A stretch of DNA of 64,000 bases from CAYNST01 sp964434105 (GTDB lineage Bacteria; Pseudomonadota; Gammaproteobacteria; Pseudomonadales; Cellvibrionaceae), in NCBI GenBank assembly GCA_964434105.1, contig CAYSTJ010000002.1:62001-126000 (forward strand). The letters run 5' to 3'. This document shows positions 8,595-17,466 of this stretch, one piece after another. The notes beneath the pieces were generated by a model. The model saw nothing but the letters and a program-made list of their open reading frames with translations. It was not told where the DNA came from and did not search any database. Position 1 is the first letter of the stretch. Every line of letters starts with the position of its first letter. Made by a program: the position numbers and the translations under genes.

Positions 8595-9641
8595 ATGAAT
8601 TTGAGACAAATAAAATATCTGATTTACGCGGGACTTTTTTCTGTATCGTCTGTAGATGCTGCGCAAAGTGCGGCAGCGGCGGGCGATTATGCGGAGCATC
8701 CCGCGGCAAAGAAATTTATTGAACGTATGGTCAGGAATCATGATTTCGATGGCGAGCTTCTGGCCGGAATGCTCGCCCAGGCAGAGCGCAGGCAGCCTAT
8801 CCTTGATGCTATATCACGTCCAGCGGAGCGCACCAAGCCCTGGTATGAGTACAGGGAAATTTTTCTGCAGGATAAACGAATTCAACAGGGCGTCGAGTTC
8901 TGGCGGGAAAACCAGGCGGTTCTGGACGGTGCAAAGGAACGGTATGGGGTGGAGCCGGCGATAATCGTCGCGATTATTGGTGTGGAAACCCAGTATGGCA
9001 GTTTTATGGGGAATTATCGTGTGCTGGACGCCCTCGCCACACTGGGATTTGATTATCCCCCTCGCAGCGAATTTTTTGAGAAAGAGCTGGAGCACTTTTT
9101 TCTTTTGGCACGGGAACAGAATCAGGATCCGCTCGCACTAAAAGGTTCGTACGCCGGCGCAATGGGATTCGGCCAGTTTATCCCAAGTAGTTACCGTGCC
9201 TACGCCAAAGACAATGATGGTGATGGCTTCGCGGATATCTGGAATAACAAATCCGACGCTATCGGCAGTGTGGCAAATTACTTCAAGGCCCACGGCTGGA
9301 AAAAAGACGGGCTGGTACTTGCCCCGGCCGTAAAGGGGCAGGGCTTCGATGATTCGCTGATCAATACCGCAAAAAGACCAACACGCAGTCTGGCCGAACT
9401 TGAAAAACTTAACTTTACGGTGAAGGGCGATTTTGACAGGCGATTGCCGGCCGAGCCATTGATGTATGAGACCCCGGAAGGGCCGTCCTATTGGGTGGGT
9501 TTCAACAATTTCTACGTCATTACCCGCTATAATCGGAGTCGATTATATGCGCGGGCTGTATGGGAGCTCAGCGAGGCGATCAAGTCCGCGCGCGCGCAGT
9601 CTGTAACCGTTCAGTCGACTTCACTGAAATCTGATTTGTAA
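8595..9641 (+). CDS. mltB: Lytic murein transglycosylase B
   Basis: Cleaves the glycan backbone of peptidoglycan to 1,6-anhydromuropeptides. The 348-residue protein has an N-terminal hydrophobic signal ending near SSVDAAQS with no obvious lipobox, so it may be periplasmic and not lipid-anchored. The family 3 transglycosylase core contains the catalytic glutamate at about residue 131 in IIGVETQYGSFMGNYRVLD. The substrate-cleft segment GAMGFGQFIPSSYRAYA follows, then the calcium-loop-like DNDGDGFADIWN. It sits between rodA and rlpA in the elongation operon. Confidence 0.95.
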   Translation: MNLRQIKYLIYAGLFSVSSVDAAQSAAAAGDYAEHPAAKKFIERMVRNHDFDGELLAGMLAQAERRQPILDAISRPAERTKPWYEYREIFLQDKRIQQGVEFWRENQAVLDGAKERYGVEPAIIVAIIGVETQYGSFMGNYRVLDALATLGFDYPPRSEFFEKELEHFFLLAREQNQDPLALKGSYAGAMGFGQFIPSSYRAYAKDNDGDGFADIWNNKSDAIGSVANYFKAHGWKKDGLVLAPAVKGQGFDDSLINTAKRPTRSLAELEKLNFTVKGDFDRRLPAEPLMYETPEGPSYWVGFNNFYVITRYNRSRLYARAVWELSEAIKSARAQSVTVQSTSLKSDL

Positions 9642-9651
9642 CCTGCTGCGG

Positions 9652-10482
9652 ATGACTATTGCAATGTCTGGCGAAATCCCCAAATATACTTTATTGTTTG
9701 CTTTGCTTGCGTTGCTGGTTACTGGTTGCAGCAGTACGCGCAATAACACCCCCGGGTCCGGGCCGCGGTTTGCGGATATTCAGGACAGCGGGCCAGACCG
9801 TGATATCGATGTCAGCAACCTTCCCGACGCGATTCCGCGCAACGAACTGGTGCGTATTGCGGGCAACATCACGCCATACCGTGTTCTCGGCAAGACCTAT
9901 CACGTAAATTTTGAGACAAAAGGGTTTGTCGAAACAGGTTATGCGTCATGGTATGGCAAGAAGTTTCACGGGCGCAAAACGTCCAATGGCGAAACTTACG
10001 ACATGTTTGCCATGACGGCAGCGCACAAAAATTTGCCGATCCCCAGTTACGTGACGGTCACCAACCTGGAAAATAACAGGAAGGTCGTGGTCCGCGTTAA
10101 CGACCGGGGGCCGTTTCACGATGGGCGGATCATTGATCTGAGCTACGCGGCTGCAAAAAAGCTCGGATTTCATGAGCAGGGCACAGCGAAAGTCCGTGTT
10201 GAGTATCTGGAGGCGCCAGTCAGCCCGAATCAGAAAGTGGGCAATGTGGCGTACGGTAATACGTTTTTACAGGCCGGCGCCTTTCGCAGCAAAGACAGTG
10301 CAGTCAGCCTGCAGCGGCAGATTGCCGAACTCACGGGTCATGCCGTGCGCATACAGCCCGAGCCGGCGCGACGGCTGTACAAGGTGTTGATTGGGCCAGT
10401 CGGGAACAATTCGGAAGTCATGAAGATCCGTCGCGCCATGCAGCAGGCGAATCTCGGTGATCCGTATCTGGTGGAGCTGTGA
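9652..10482 (+). CDS. rlpA: RlpA family septal/wall lytic transglycosylase lipoprotein
   Basis: An outer-membrane lipoprotein that, in characterised relatives such as Pseudomonas RlpA, cleaves glycan strands lacking stem peptides. A signal sequence ends in the lipobox LLVTGC with the acylated Cys at about residue 26. The double-psi beta-barrel covers roughly residues 95-190 (GYASWYGKKFHGRKTSNGE), with the conserved Asp at about 151 in VRVNDRGPF. The C-terminal 75 residues form a SPOR domain (FLQAGAFRSKDSAVSLQRQI), which binds denuded glycan. An internal ATG at 9664 is an alternative start. 276 residues. Confidence 0.95.
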   Translation: MTIAMSGEIPKYTLLFALLALLVTGCSSTRNNTPGSGPRFADIQDSGPDRDIDVSNLPDAIPRNELVRIAGNITPYRVLGKTYHVNFETKGFVETGYASWYGKKFHGRKTSNGETYDMFAMTAAHKNLPIPSYVTVTNLENNRKVVVRVNDRGPFHDGRIIDLSYAAAKKLGFHEQGTAKVRVEYLEAPVSPNQKVGNVAYGNTFLQAGAFRSKDSAVSLQRQIAELTGHAVRIQPEPARRLYKVLIGPVGNNSEVMKIRRAMQQANLGDPYLVEL

Positions 10483-10617
10483 CTGATGTCCTGCCCCGGC
10501 GACAGCCATATCTGCGCCAATAAAGGTCATTTTCGGCGCGCGACGGGAACTGTTACAATGGCCAACCAGACGCATATCAGCTGTGAATCCTCAATACTCC
10601 ACTACAAGCGATTAATA

Positions 10618-11790
10618 ATGATCAAACACTGCCTGAGACTCCTTATCTTCTGTGTGATGGTTCCAGCTCAACTGGCCGTCGCAGCACCGGTAATTATTCC
10701 CGCCGCGCCTACTTTAAATGCAGAAGCCTACCTGTTGATGGATGCTGAAACCGGCGAGGTGCTGGTTGAACACAATATTGATATGCCGGTACCTCCGGCC
10801 AGTCTTACCAAAATGATGACCGGCTATATCGTCACGGAAGAAATTGCCCGGGGTAAATTGAAAGAAGAAGATCAGGTTCGGATATCAGATGACGCCTGGA
10901 CACGCGGCGGGACAAAGAGTGGCGGATCCACGATGTTTCTCGATCCGAGGACCAATGTGAGCGTGATTGATTTATTGCGAGGCGTCATTATCCAGTCGGG
11001 TAACGATGCGTCCATCGCACTGGCACAGCATTTGGCCGGCAGCGAAACAGCGTTCGCCGACATGATGAATCAGTATGCCCTGCATCTGGGTATGAATAAC
11101 ACCCACTTTGTGAATTCCACTGGCTGGCCGGCGGAAGGGCACATTACCACGGCGCGGGATATGGCAAGACTGGCGAAAGCGGTCATCAAGGATCACCCGG
11201 AATACTATCCCATCTACGCGGAAAAATATTTTACTTACAATGGTATCAATCAGGCTAACCGCAATCGCCTGCTTTTTAGGGACGCGACAGTGGATGGGCT
11301 GAAGACCGGCCACACCGAAGAGGCTGGTTTTTGTCTCGTGGCATCGGCACAGCGACAGGGAATGCGGCTGATCAGTGTTGTGATGGGCACAAAGTCCGAA
11401 GAGGCACGGGCGGTGGAGTCACAGAAACTGTTCGCCTACGGATTCCGCTATTATCAGACGCATCCTCTGTACAGCAAGGGGCAGGAGCTTAGCCGCCATC
11501 GGGTCTGGAAGGGCGAGGCCGAAGACATTGGGTTGGGGTTGCCCCGCGATGTTACGATTACCATACCGCGAGGTGCCAGCGATAACCTCAAAGCCCAGAT
11601 TTCTGTAGACAGTCTTATTGTGGCGCCAATTGAACAGGGTCAGGTGCTTGGCGAGCTGCATGTGACACTGGAAGATGATCAGGTATTTACATCGGAGCTG
11701 GTCGCCCTGGAATCCGTCACCGAAGCCGGGTTCTTTGCCCGGGTATGGGACTCCCTGAAGATGTTTATCAACAATCTGTTTGAAAAATGA
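10618..11790 (+). CDS. dacA: D-alanyl-D-alanine carboxypeptidase (PBP5/6 type)
   Basis: Removes the terminal D-Ala from peptidoglycan pentapeptides in the periplasm. The open frame runs upstream to 10486, but the ATG at 10618 begins a typical signal peptide (MIKHCLRLLIFC) ending near AVAAPV and gives 390 residues, the normal size. The motifs are SLTK (Ser near residue 62), SGN (near 127) and KTG (near 229 in DGLKTGHTEEAG). A beta-rich C-terminal domain and an amphipathic anchor (ARVWDSLKMFINNLFEK) complete the PBP5 layout. A TACAAT at 10554-10559 could be part of a local promoter. The stop overlaps the ybeD start (ATGA). Confidence 0.96.
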   Translation: MIKHCLRLLIFCVMVPAQLAVAAPVIIPAAPTLNAEAYLLMDAETGEVLVEHNIDMPVPPASLTKMMTGYIVTEEIARGKLKEEDQVRISDDAWTRGGTKSGGSTMFLDPRTNVSVIDLLRGVIIQSGNDASIALAQHLAGSETAFADMMNQYALHLGMNNTHFVNSTGWPAEGHITTARDMARLAKAVIKDHPEYYPIYAEKYFTYNGINQANRNRLLFRDATVDGLKTGHTEEAGFCLVASAQRQGMRLISVVMGTKSEEARAVESQKLFAYGFRYYQTHPLYSKGQELSRHRVWKGEAEDIGLGLPRDVTITIPRGASDNLKAQISVDSLIVAPIEQGQVLGELHVTLEDDQVFTSELVALESVTEAGFFARVWDSLKMFINNLFEK

Positions 11791-12053
11791 GCGATAATCC
11801 CCTTATTGAATTTCCGTGCGAAAACTACCCGATTCGGGTCATGGGCGAATCCAGCGAAGCCTTTCGGGCGTTTGTCCTGGATGTGTTTGAGCGCCATGCG
11901 CCCGGTTTTGAGCGCAGCAGGGTCGATGTCAGGCCCAGTCGCAACGGTCGGTTCGAATCTGTCTGCGTCTTTATAACAGCTACCGGAACAAAGCAGCTGG
12001 AAGCGCTGTTCGTCGATCTCAAGAAGAACCCCGCTGTCCGGATGGTGTTATAG
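11787..12053 (+). CDS. ybeD: YbeD family protein (DUF493)
   Basis: A small conserved alpha/beta protein of 88 residues, always found near dacA and lipB in related bacteria. It has an ACT-like regulatory fold in the E. coli structure, but its function is unsettled. The typical family segments are LIEFPCENYPIRVMGE and VFITATGTKQLEALF. It overlaps dacA by four bases and ends two bases before the lipB start, so it is part of the dacA-ybeD-lipB-lipA unit. The context suggests a link to lipoylation or to the wall genes, but nothing in the sequence decides this. Confidence 0.93.
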   Translation: MSDNPLIEFPCENYPIRVMGESSEAFRAFVLDVFERHAPGFERSRVDVRPSRNGRFESVCVFITATGTKQLEALFVDLKKNPAVRMVL

Positions 12054-12055
12054 GC

Positions 12056-12736
12056 ATGAGTGCGGGACTTGCGCCACTGCCGCGCTTTATGGAAGTGATT
12101 GACTTTGGGTTGCAGCCATACATCGACATATGGCAGGCCATGCAGGCCTATACCAACCGGCGTGACAACCGTTCGTCGGATCAGATCTGGCTGGTCCAGC
12201 ACCCGCCGGTGTTTACCCAGGGGCAGGCCGGCAAGGCGGAACATCTACTGGACCCCGGCGCGATACCGGTCATTCAGACCGATCGCGGCGGCCAGGTCAC
12301 CTATCACGCGCCGGGACAGCTGGTCGCCTATATACTTCTGGACCTGAAGCGGCTGGGGCTGGGCGTCCGGGACCTGGTCAACTGTCTGGAGCAGGCAACT
12401 ATCGACGTCTTGCGGGAGTGGGGAATAACCGGCTCTACCCGGGCTGACGCACCCGGTGTATTCGTGGACGATCAGAAGATTGCATCGCTGGGGTTACGTG
12501 TCAGACGCGGTTGCAGTTTTCACGGCCTCAGTCTGAATGTGGCGATGGACCTGCAACCATTTCAGCGAATCCACCCATGCGGCTATAATGGCCTGCAAAT
12601 GACCCAGATGGCAGATTTACTGGCCACCGCACCGAATATGGATGTCGTGGCCGCCGCTTTGACGCGGCATCTGTCGCTGCATCTGAATATTTCAGCGGTA
12701 CCTGCCGCTGTCCCAAGCAGAGAACCCTATGAATAA
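12056..12736 (+). CDS. lipB: Octanoyl-[acyl carrier protein]:protein octanoyltransferase
   Basis: Transfers octanoate from ACP to the lipoyl domains of E2 and GcvH proteins, the first step of endogenous lipoate synthesis. 226 residues. Key parts are RGGQVTYHAPGQLVAY, the catalytic lysine at about residue 141 (DDQKIASLGLRV) and the acyl-binding cysteine at about 175 in IHPCGYNGLQMTQ. Its last codons overlap the lipA start by eight bases. The product feeds LipA next door; the SucB E2 encoded at 39 kb is an expected substrate. Confidence 0.97.
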   Translation: MSAGLAPLPRFMEVIDFGLQPYIDIWQAMQAYTNRRDNRSSDQIWLVQHPPVFTQGQAGKAEHLLDPGAIPVIQTDRGGQVTYHAPGQLVAYILLDLKRLGLGVRDLVNCLEQATIDVLREWGITGSTRADAPGVFVDDQKIASLGLRVRRGCSFHGLSLNVAMDLQPFQRIHPCGYNGLQMTQMADLLATAPNMDVVAAALTRHLSLHLNISAVPAAVPSREPYE

Positions 12737-13703
12737 CGAACTGCCCGTAAAGCGGACTCGCCGAATTGCCCGCGGTGAAAAACTGCGCGACGCTGATAAG
12801 GTGGAGCGAATCCCGGTCAAGGTTATCGCGACTGACAGTTTGCTGCGCAAGCCCGACTGGATCCGGGTACGTGTGCCGGCATCCCCCGAAGTGCAACGGA
12901 TAAAGACATTGCTGCGCAGCCACAAACTGTCCACCGTTTGTGAAGAGGCTAACTGCCCCAATCTTACCGAGTGCTTCAGCGGTGGTACGGCTACTTTTAT
13001 GGTGATGGGCGACATTTGCACGCGGCGCTGCCCCTTTTGCGACGTGGGGCATGGCAAGCCGAACCCGCTGGACGCGCAGGAGCCGGCCAACCTGGCCGAG
13101 GCTATTGCTGACCTGGGCCTCAGGTACGTTGTCATCACGTCGGTCGACAGGGATGATTTGCGTGACGGTGGCGCCCAGCATTTTGCAGATTGCATTCGTG
13201 AAGCGCGCGGCCGCAGTCCCGGATTGCAGATTGAAATTCTTACACCCGATTTTCGCGGTCGTATGGAAGTGGCGCTGGATATCCTGGCGAACCAGCCGCC
13301 TGATGTTTTTAATCATAATCTGGAAACGGTGCCGCGTCTTTATCGGGAAGCCCGTCCCGGCGCCAATTACCAGTGGTCCCTGTCGCTCCTTCAACAGTAC
13401 AAGCAGCGCTGCCCGGACGTTAAGACAAAATCCGGGTTGATGGTGGGGCTGGGGGAGCACAAGGAAGAGATTGTGCAGACCATGAGGGATCTGCGGGCCC
13501 ACCAGGTGGATATGCTCACCATTGGCCAGTACCTGCAGCCGTCTAAGGACCATTTGCCCGTACGCCGTTATGTGGATCCAGCGGAGTTCGACGAATACGC
13601 CGCACTGGCCAAAGAAATGGGGTTTGTGCACGCCGCCTGCGGACCGTTGGTGCGATCGTCCTATCACGCTGACAGGCAGGCACACGGCGAGACCGTCAAG
13701 TAG
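12729..13703 (+). CDS. lipA: Lipoyl synthase (radical SAM)
   Basis: Inserts two sulfur atoms into protein-bound octanoyl groups using two 4Fe-4S clusters. The auxiliary cluster motif is CEEANCPNLTEC (CX4CX5C) and the radical-SAM motif CTRRCPFC (CX3CX2C). The typical ending LVRSSYHADRQ supplies the conserved serine that ligates the auxiliary cluster. 324 residues, standard length. It starts within the last codons of lipB. No clear rho-independent terminator is seen in the 265 bp that follow. Confidence 0.98.
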   Translation: MNNELPVKRTRRIARGEKLRDADKVERIPVKVIATDSLLRKPDWIRVRVPASPEVQRIKTLLRSHKLSTVCEEANCPNLTECFSGGTATFMVMGDICTRRCPFCDVGHGKPNPLDAQEPANLAEAIADLGLRYVVITSVDRDDLRDGGAQHFADCIREARGRSPGLQIEILTPDFRGRMEVALDILANQPPDVFNHNLETVPRLYREARPGANYQWSLSLLQQYKQRCPDVKTKSGLMVGLGEHKEEIVQTMRDLRAHQVDMLTIGQYLQPSKDHLPVRRYVDPAEFDEYAALAKEMGFVHAACGPLVRSSYHADRQAHGETVK

Positions 13704-13968
13704 CGTGGTTTCTACGCGGAATCGCGTACTTGTAGGCTGCGGCGGTACTGTTCACAACGCAAGTACTGTTGGTATCGGACGTGCTAGAGGTTGGAGACTT
13801 GTGCCAGCCCCGCGGATGCTGCCGGATGCCGGCGTCGCGAAAATCTTCAGATTGCTGTGCAGGCTGGATCAAAAACCAAAAGGGAACCGCACGAAGAGCC
13901 CTTGCCGACGGTAGACGTGGCGCGACTCTCAATGCTATGGAACCCATTCACTCAATGTTGGAGTACGT

Positions 13969-14553
13969 ATGCAGATACCCCTGGAAATTGCTTACCATAA
14001 TATCGAAGGCTCGGCCTGGCTGGACGAATATATCCAGGAGCGGGCTGAACATCTCGACCGGGTCAGCGGTGGTCTGGTGTCCTGTCGGGTTGTGGTGGAG
14101 CTGGCGCAGCACCAGCATCAAACGGGTAACCCTTTTCGGGTCCGGGTGGAAGCCAAACTGCCACCCAGGCTGGATTTGATTGGCGACAAGGAAGAAATCG
14201 TCGAAAACCCGCAGGTGCAACTGCGGCCAATTATACGCCACGCGTTTGATGCTGTAGAAAAGCAGGTAAAAAAGCAGCGACAAATGATGCGCGGAGATGG
14301 TAAACGCAACGCAACTTCTGCGCACGAAAGTGTTGCGGAAACTGTGGAAAGCAAAGCAGTTGTGGCCAGAGTGTTCAAGGAGGACGGTTATGGGTTTCTT
14401 AAGGTGGTGAATGAGGATGACGAGTACTATTTTCACAAAAACGCCCTTCGGCAGGGCGATTTCGAGAAGATCGAAGCCGGCGTCCAGGTAACGTTTGAAC
14501 CCTCGATGGGTGAGGATGGGCCGCAGGCGAACGCGGTACGGGTACTTGACTGA
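13969..14553 (+). CDS. Ribosome hibernation (HPF/RaiA-like) domain fused to a cold-shock domain
   Basis: A 194-residue two-domain protein. Residues 1-105 resemble the S30AE/HPF fold (MQIPLEIAYHNIEGSAWLDE, then CRVVVELAQHQHQ), which binds the 30S decoding region in hibernating ribosomes. After a polar linker (about 108-122), residues 123-194 are a cold-shock-type OB fold (ARVFKEDGYGFLKV, then YYFHKNAL) that should bind single-stranded RNA. A GGAG site precedes the ATG. This architecture is known in proteobacteria but is less common than plain HPF. A role in translation control under stress is inferred. It is monocistronic and followed by a hairpin. Confidence 0.88.
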   Translation: MQIPLEIAYHNIEGSAWLDEYIQERAEHLDRVSGGLVSCRVVVELAQHQHQTGNPFRVRVEAKLPPRLDLIGDKEEIVENPQVQLRPIIRHAFDAVEKQVKKQRQMMRGDGKRNATSAHESVAETVESKAVVARVFKEDGYGFLKVVNEDDEYYFHKNALRQGDFEKIEAGVQVTFEPSMGEDGPQANAVRVLD

Positions 14554-14566
14554 TCGTGCCGTGACC

Positions 14567-14592
14567 CTGTGGCGCCCTGTGGGGCGCCACAG
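14567..14592. terminator. Hairpin between convergent genes
   Basis: A perfect 10-bp stem (CTGTGGCGCC / GGCGCCACAG) with a 6-base loop lies between the stop of the HPF-cold-shock gene and the stop of the convergent CotH-type gene. There is no U-tract on either side, so it is a plausible but imperfect bidirectional terminator. Confidence 0.55.
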
Positions 14593-14597
14593 GCCGT

Positions 14598-16907
14598 TTA
14601 CGGGACAGGGCTGAATACGGGTTGCAGGCTCTGTGCGTCAATGAGGTTGATTTCCAGCGACGTCGCACTGCTTTCAAGGGAACCTGTCCACCCCTCAAAT
14701 TTCCAGCCGTCGGCAGGAACCGCGGTAATTTGAATCGGCACTCCCTCAAAATACAGGCCCTGCCACTGAGAGTCGACAACCTGCAGGGTATTAATCTGCA
14801 CGGTGCCCGCCGCCGGGTTAATATTGTCGACTGTCAGTGCGTGAAAATCGGCGAGCGCAAATTGTTCCGTAATATGCTGCATCACCGTGTCCGGGCGCAG
14901 TTCGGCAAAAGTTTTCATTCGCTCGACTTCCGTAGTCCAGTCCCGCGGCTGGTCGCGGGGATCGTCGCTGGGCGATGTCCAGCGGTCAAAGTGCGCGGGC
15001 ATTTCCGAGGCAATTGTTGCGGCGGTCTGCTCAATATGGGCAATCACATTGGCGGCTAGAAAACGGGAATTGAGTTCATCGGCAAATCGGTTGATGAATC
15101 TGTTCCTGAAAGTACTGTTTTCCATCAGGCGACGCATTAGCAGTGTCGACCAGGGCGGGTTGGATCTGGAAACCATCGTGCCGCCATTGGCGGCAAGTGC
15201 GTACGCCAATGTGTTATTGCGGTAATCGTTATCGTTGTAAAGCCCGAAACCGAAATCAGTGTCATACAGAATCCAGCGCCACCGGGTGTCCGGTGTTTTC
15301 CAGTAGCGGATATTATTGCCGGGCCAGTCTGTGTTGTTGAAGTAGATCTGTGCTATTTGATAGATAATAAAATTATCGATATCGACCCGGTCGGCGACGT
15401 GCTGAAAATTGTCCGGGTTCGTCAGATCATTGTTCTCTACAAATTCGAGTAGCGCCCGCCAATCCTGATTGTCACCTTCTTTAACCTGTCCGTCACCTTC
15501 CAGCAGGATCACATCGTCGGCATCGACGTTTTGCTGCGATGCCAGAAAGTGCTCATTGATTTTTTCCCGCAGGTTATACATTCCCCAATATTCGCCATTG
15601 ATGTAAGTCGCGACCGGGCGGAATGCCTGCACTTCAAGGTCAGCACTCTCCATCAGGCTGGTCATGGCGGCGTCGCGCATCATTGTGTACATCCAGTCGT
15701 TGCCGGAGTTGCGCAATACCAGTGACTTAAACGAATTGTATTCCCGCGCGGCAAAAATTGGATAGTCAATCTTCGCTGTATCATATGCACTACGGGTCAT
15801 GATCGCCAGTGAACGTTGATCCGAGGCACGACTCCAGCCGCCGAATATGCGGACGCCGGCGTTTAACGCGGCGCCTAATTGCCCGTCTTCATCAAAGAAC
15901 GAAAAATGGACGCCGACTTCCCGATCTTCCCAGAAATTGGCGCCGTAATGCGGTGCCTGACGTTCATAGTCCAGGCCATATTCATAGATGCCGGTCTCAA
16001 CGTCAAACAGGTCGACCGGATCGGATACCAGCGTGACGACGGCGATATCATGGCTGCGGTCGACGAGGTAGGTGCGCGATTCAGTAGCCGACGGGATGTG
16101 GTTGTCGCTAAACGCTCGCGCTCGCACTACGGCGCTGCCCGTAATGTTGATTGGGTCTGAATAGACGGGCGAGTTGGTGTCAGGCTCCGAGGCGTCGAGG
16201 GTATAACGGATTTGAGCCGTACTATCGGGATGGGAGAGGCCAACACTGTCGACTGCGGCAGTGCCGCCCTGATGGGTAAATATGACCGATTGTTCGACGA
16301 TACCGGTATACTCAAGCGTGCTGTTTGGCTGGCCGGGTGTAGGGGAATCAAACAATACGGGGCTGCCATCGGTGGCCGAACTGCCGACGGAAACGCCAGG
16401 TCGGGTGCCCGGGACTTCCAGCGCATGAATCCGCGTACCGTTGGCATCGTGTAGCACCAGGGTTTCTCCGTCCGAGGACAGGGAGAAGTTGGTATGCAGG
16501 GGCAATTCGGGATTGTTTCTATCTTTACTGGAAGCCCAGATCAACACGGTTTCCTGGCTTTGCAGGGTTATCGCGGGCAAAGTCCACTTATCCGGCCGGT
16601 CCGGCTTGTCACTCAGCGTCCAGTCGGCCAGTGAGACGGGCTCGTCTCCCGGATTGTAGAGTTCGAACCAGTCCGAGGTGTCGCCATCATCATCCGCAAA
16701 TTGCCGGTTGGTGGCGACCGCTTCATTGATTATGACGCGGGGCATGCTGTCCGGTGTTGGAGTTGGCGTTGGAACCGGTATTGGCGGCGCACTATTGTCG
16801 CCACAGGCGGCGAGAAGTAGCATTGGTACCGACAGTGCCAATGCCTGGGCGCGCTGGCGACTGAAGCGTGAGACGCAGGCAACGGAATTTGAACAGGTTG
16901 ACTTCAT
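14598..16907 (-). CDS. CotH-type secreted lipoprotein with lamin-tail domain
   Basis: The frame is open to 16970, but the ATG at 16907 begins a lipoprotein signal (lipobox LLLAACGD), giving 769 residues. After a proline/threonine linker comes a lamin-tail domain (about 40-150; MPRVIINEAVATN and FELYNPGDEPVSL). A chitobiase-like beta-sandwich follows (about 200-290), then a CotH kinase-like domain (about 300-680; YWGMYNLREKINEHF and WILYDTDFGFGLYND, the DxDxxFG-type metal motif). The C-terminal repeat has a GWKFEGWTG motif. CotH proteins in Bacillus are spore-coat protein kinases; in marine gammaproteobacteria such proteins are secreted and their substrates are unknown. Surface or matrix attachment is inferred. 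Confidence 0.85.
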   Translation of the reverse strand: MKSTCSNSVACVSRFSRQRAQALALSVPMLLLAACGDNSAPPIPVPTPTPTPDSMPRVIINEAVATNRQFADDDGDTSDWFELYNPGDEPVSLADWTLSDKPDRPDKWTLPAITLQSQETVLIWASSKDRNNPELPLHTNFSLSSDGETLVLHDANGTRIHALEVPGTRPGVSVGSSATDGSPVLFDSPTPGQPNSTLEYTGIVEQSVIFTHQGGTAAVDSVGLSHPDSTAQIRYTLDASEPDTNSPVYSDPINITGSAVVRARAFSDNHIPSATESRTYLVDRSHDIAVVTLVSDPVDLFDVETGIYEYGLDYERQAPHYGANFWEDREVGVHFSFFDEDGQLGAALNAGVRIFGGWSRASDQRSLAIMTRSAYDTAKIDYPIFAAREYNSFKSLVLRNSGNDWMYTMMRDAAMTSLMESADLEVQAFRPVATYINGEYWGMYNLREKINEHFLASQQNVDADDVILLEGDGQVKEGDNQDWRALLEFVENNDLTNPDNFQHVADRVDIDNFIIYQIAQIYFNNTDWPGNNIRYWKTPDTRWRWILYDTDFGFGLYNDNDYRNNTLAYALAANGGTMVSRSNPPWSTLLMRRLMENSTFRNRFINRFADELNSRFLAANVIAHIEQTAATIASEMPAHFDRWTSPSDDPRDQPRDWTTEVERMKTFAELRPDTVMQHITEQFALADFHALTVDNINPAAGTVQINTLQVVDSQWQGLYFEGVPIQITAVPADGWKFEGWTGSLESSATSLEINLIDAQSLQPVFSPVP

Positions 16908-17084
16908 ATTAAAGGCTCGATAGAGTCGATCTGGAAGATTCGGCCCATCATACCTAATTTTTCCGCCCATTCAGCCCAATAACATTATCATACTATCTTT
17001 ATGTGATCGGGTTCCCCGCCGTGCATCTTGGCTCTCGGATAAATCTTATTAAAAAACAGCGATGGAAGTGATGCTGTGCGCTGA

Positions 17085-17288
17085 TCAGCAATCTCTGATG
17101 CCGGATTCGCCATCCACAGGAGTCCAGGACGGCGGATCGCTGGATGGAAACGAATCTTCCAGCGTCTCGTCCAGCGTGTCGTCATGGTGCTGACGTTGAC
17201 GTTCCTTTCTGACCAGGTCTTCTTTGGTCTCATCAGGAGCTGCGATGTCGGGGTTACCGGGGTTCTGATGTGCCGCATTTGTCATCAT
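17085..17288 (-). CDS. Small acidic conserved protein with an ETFPASDPPS-like tail
   Basis: A 67-residue hydrophilic protein. Its C-terminal half carries the pattern LDETLEDSFPSSDPPSW, a motif I recognise from many short uncharacterised proteobacterial proteins often associated with stress genes. The chosen ATG at 17288 has a GAGG site five bases upstream; an earlier ATG at 17318 lacks one. There is no signal peptide or membrane segment. It is isolated: the CotH-type gene lies downstream on the same strand, and repeat copy B lies upstream between it and the divergent glycosyltransferase operon. Function unknown. Confidence 0.65.
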   Translation of the reverse strand: MMTNAAHQNPGNPDIAAPDETKEDLVRKERQRQHHDDTLDETLEDSFPSSDPPSWTPVDGESGIRDC

Positions 17289-17366
17289 GATTGCCTCGTC
17301 TGCGTTGGTAATTAACATGACCAACTCGGTGGAACGGAAAAACAGAACTGTCCAAAAGCAGAATTG

Positions 17367-17454
17367 GTAACATGTACCAGCACATTGAATGCCAGACCCT
17401 CGCACAATTTTTAACGCAGCTATGGGCAAATCGGGGCGTGAGCTGAACAGTTAC
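17367..17454 (+). repeat. MITE-like repeat, copy B (short internal-deletion form)
   Basis: 88 bp bounded by GTAAC at the left and the family right end CGTGAGCTGAACAGTTAC. It keeps the segment TTTTTAACGCAGC and ATCGGGGCGTGAGCTG but lacks the central hairpin block. The left end past GTAAC is degenerate. Flanks (cagaattg / aaaaatca) show only 4 of 8 matches. It lies directly upstream of a glycosyltransferase operon and supplies the first codons of that gene's longest open frame. Confidence 0.7.
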
Positions 17455-17466
17455 AAAAATCAGAGA

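Noticed and set aside
12528..13685. 385-residue open frame on the minus strand
   Set aside because: It lies fully opposite lipB/lipA, which carry all their catalytic motifs. Its translation shows no domain, and it is a GC-rich shadow frame.
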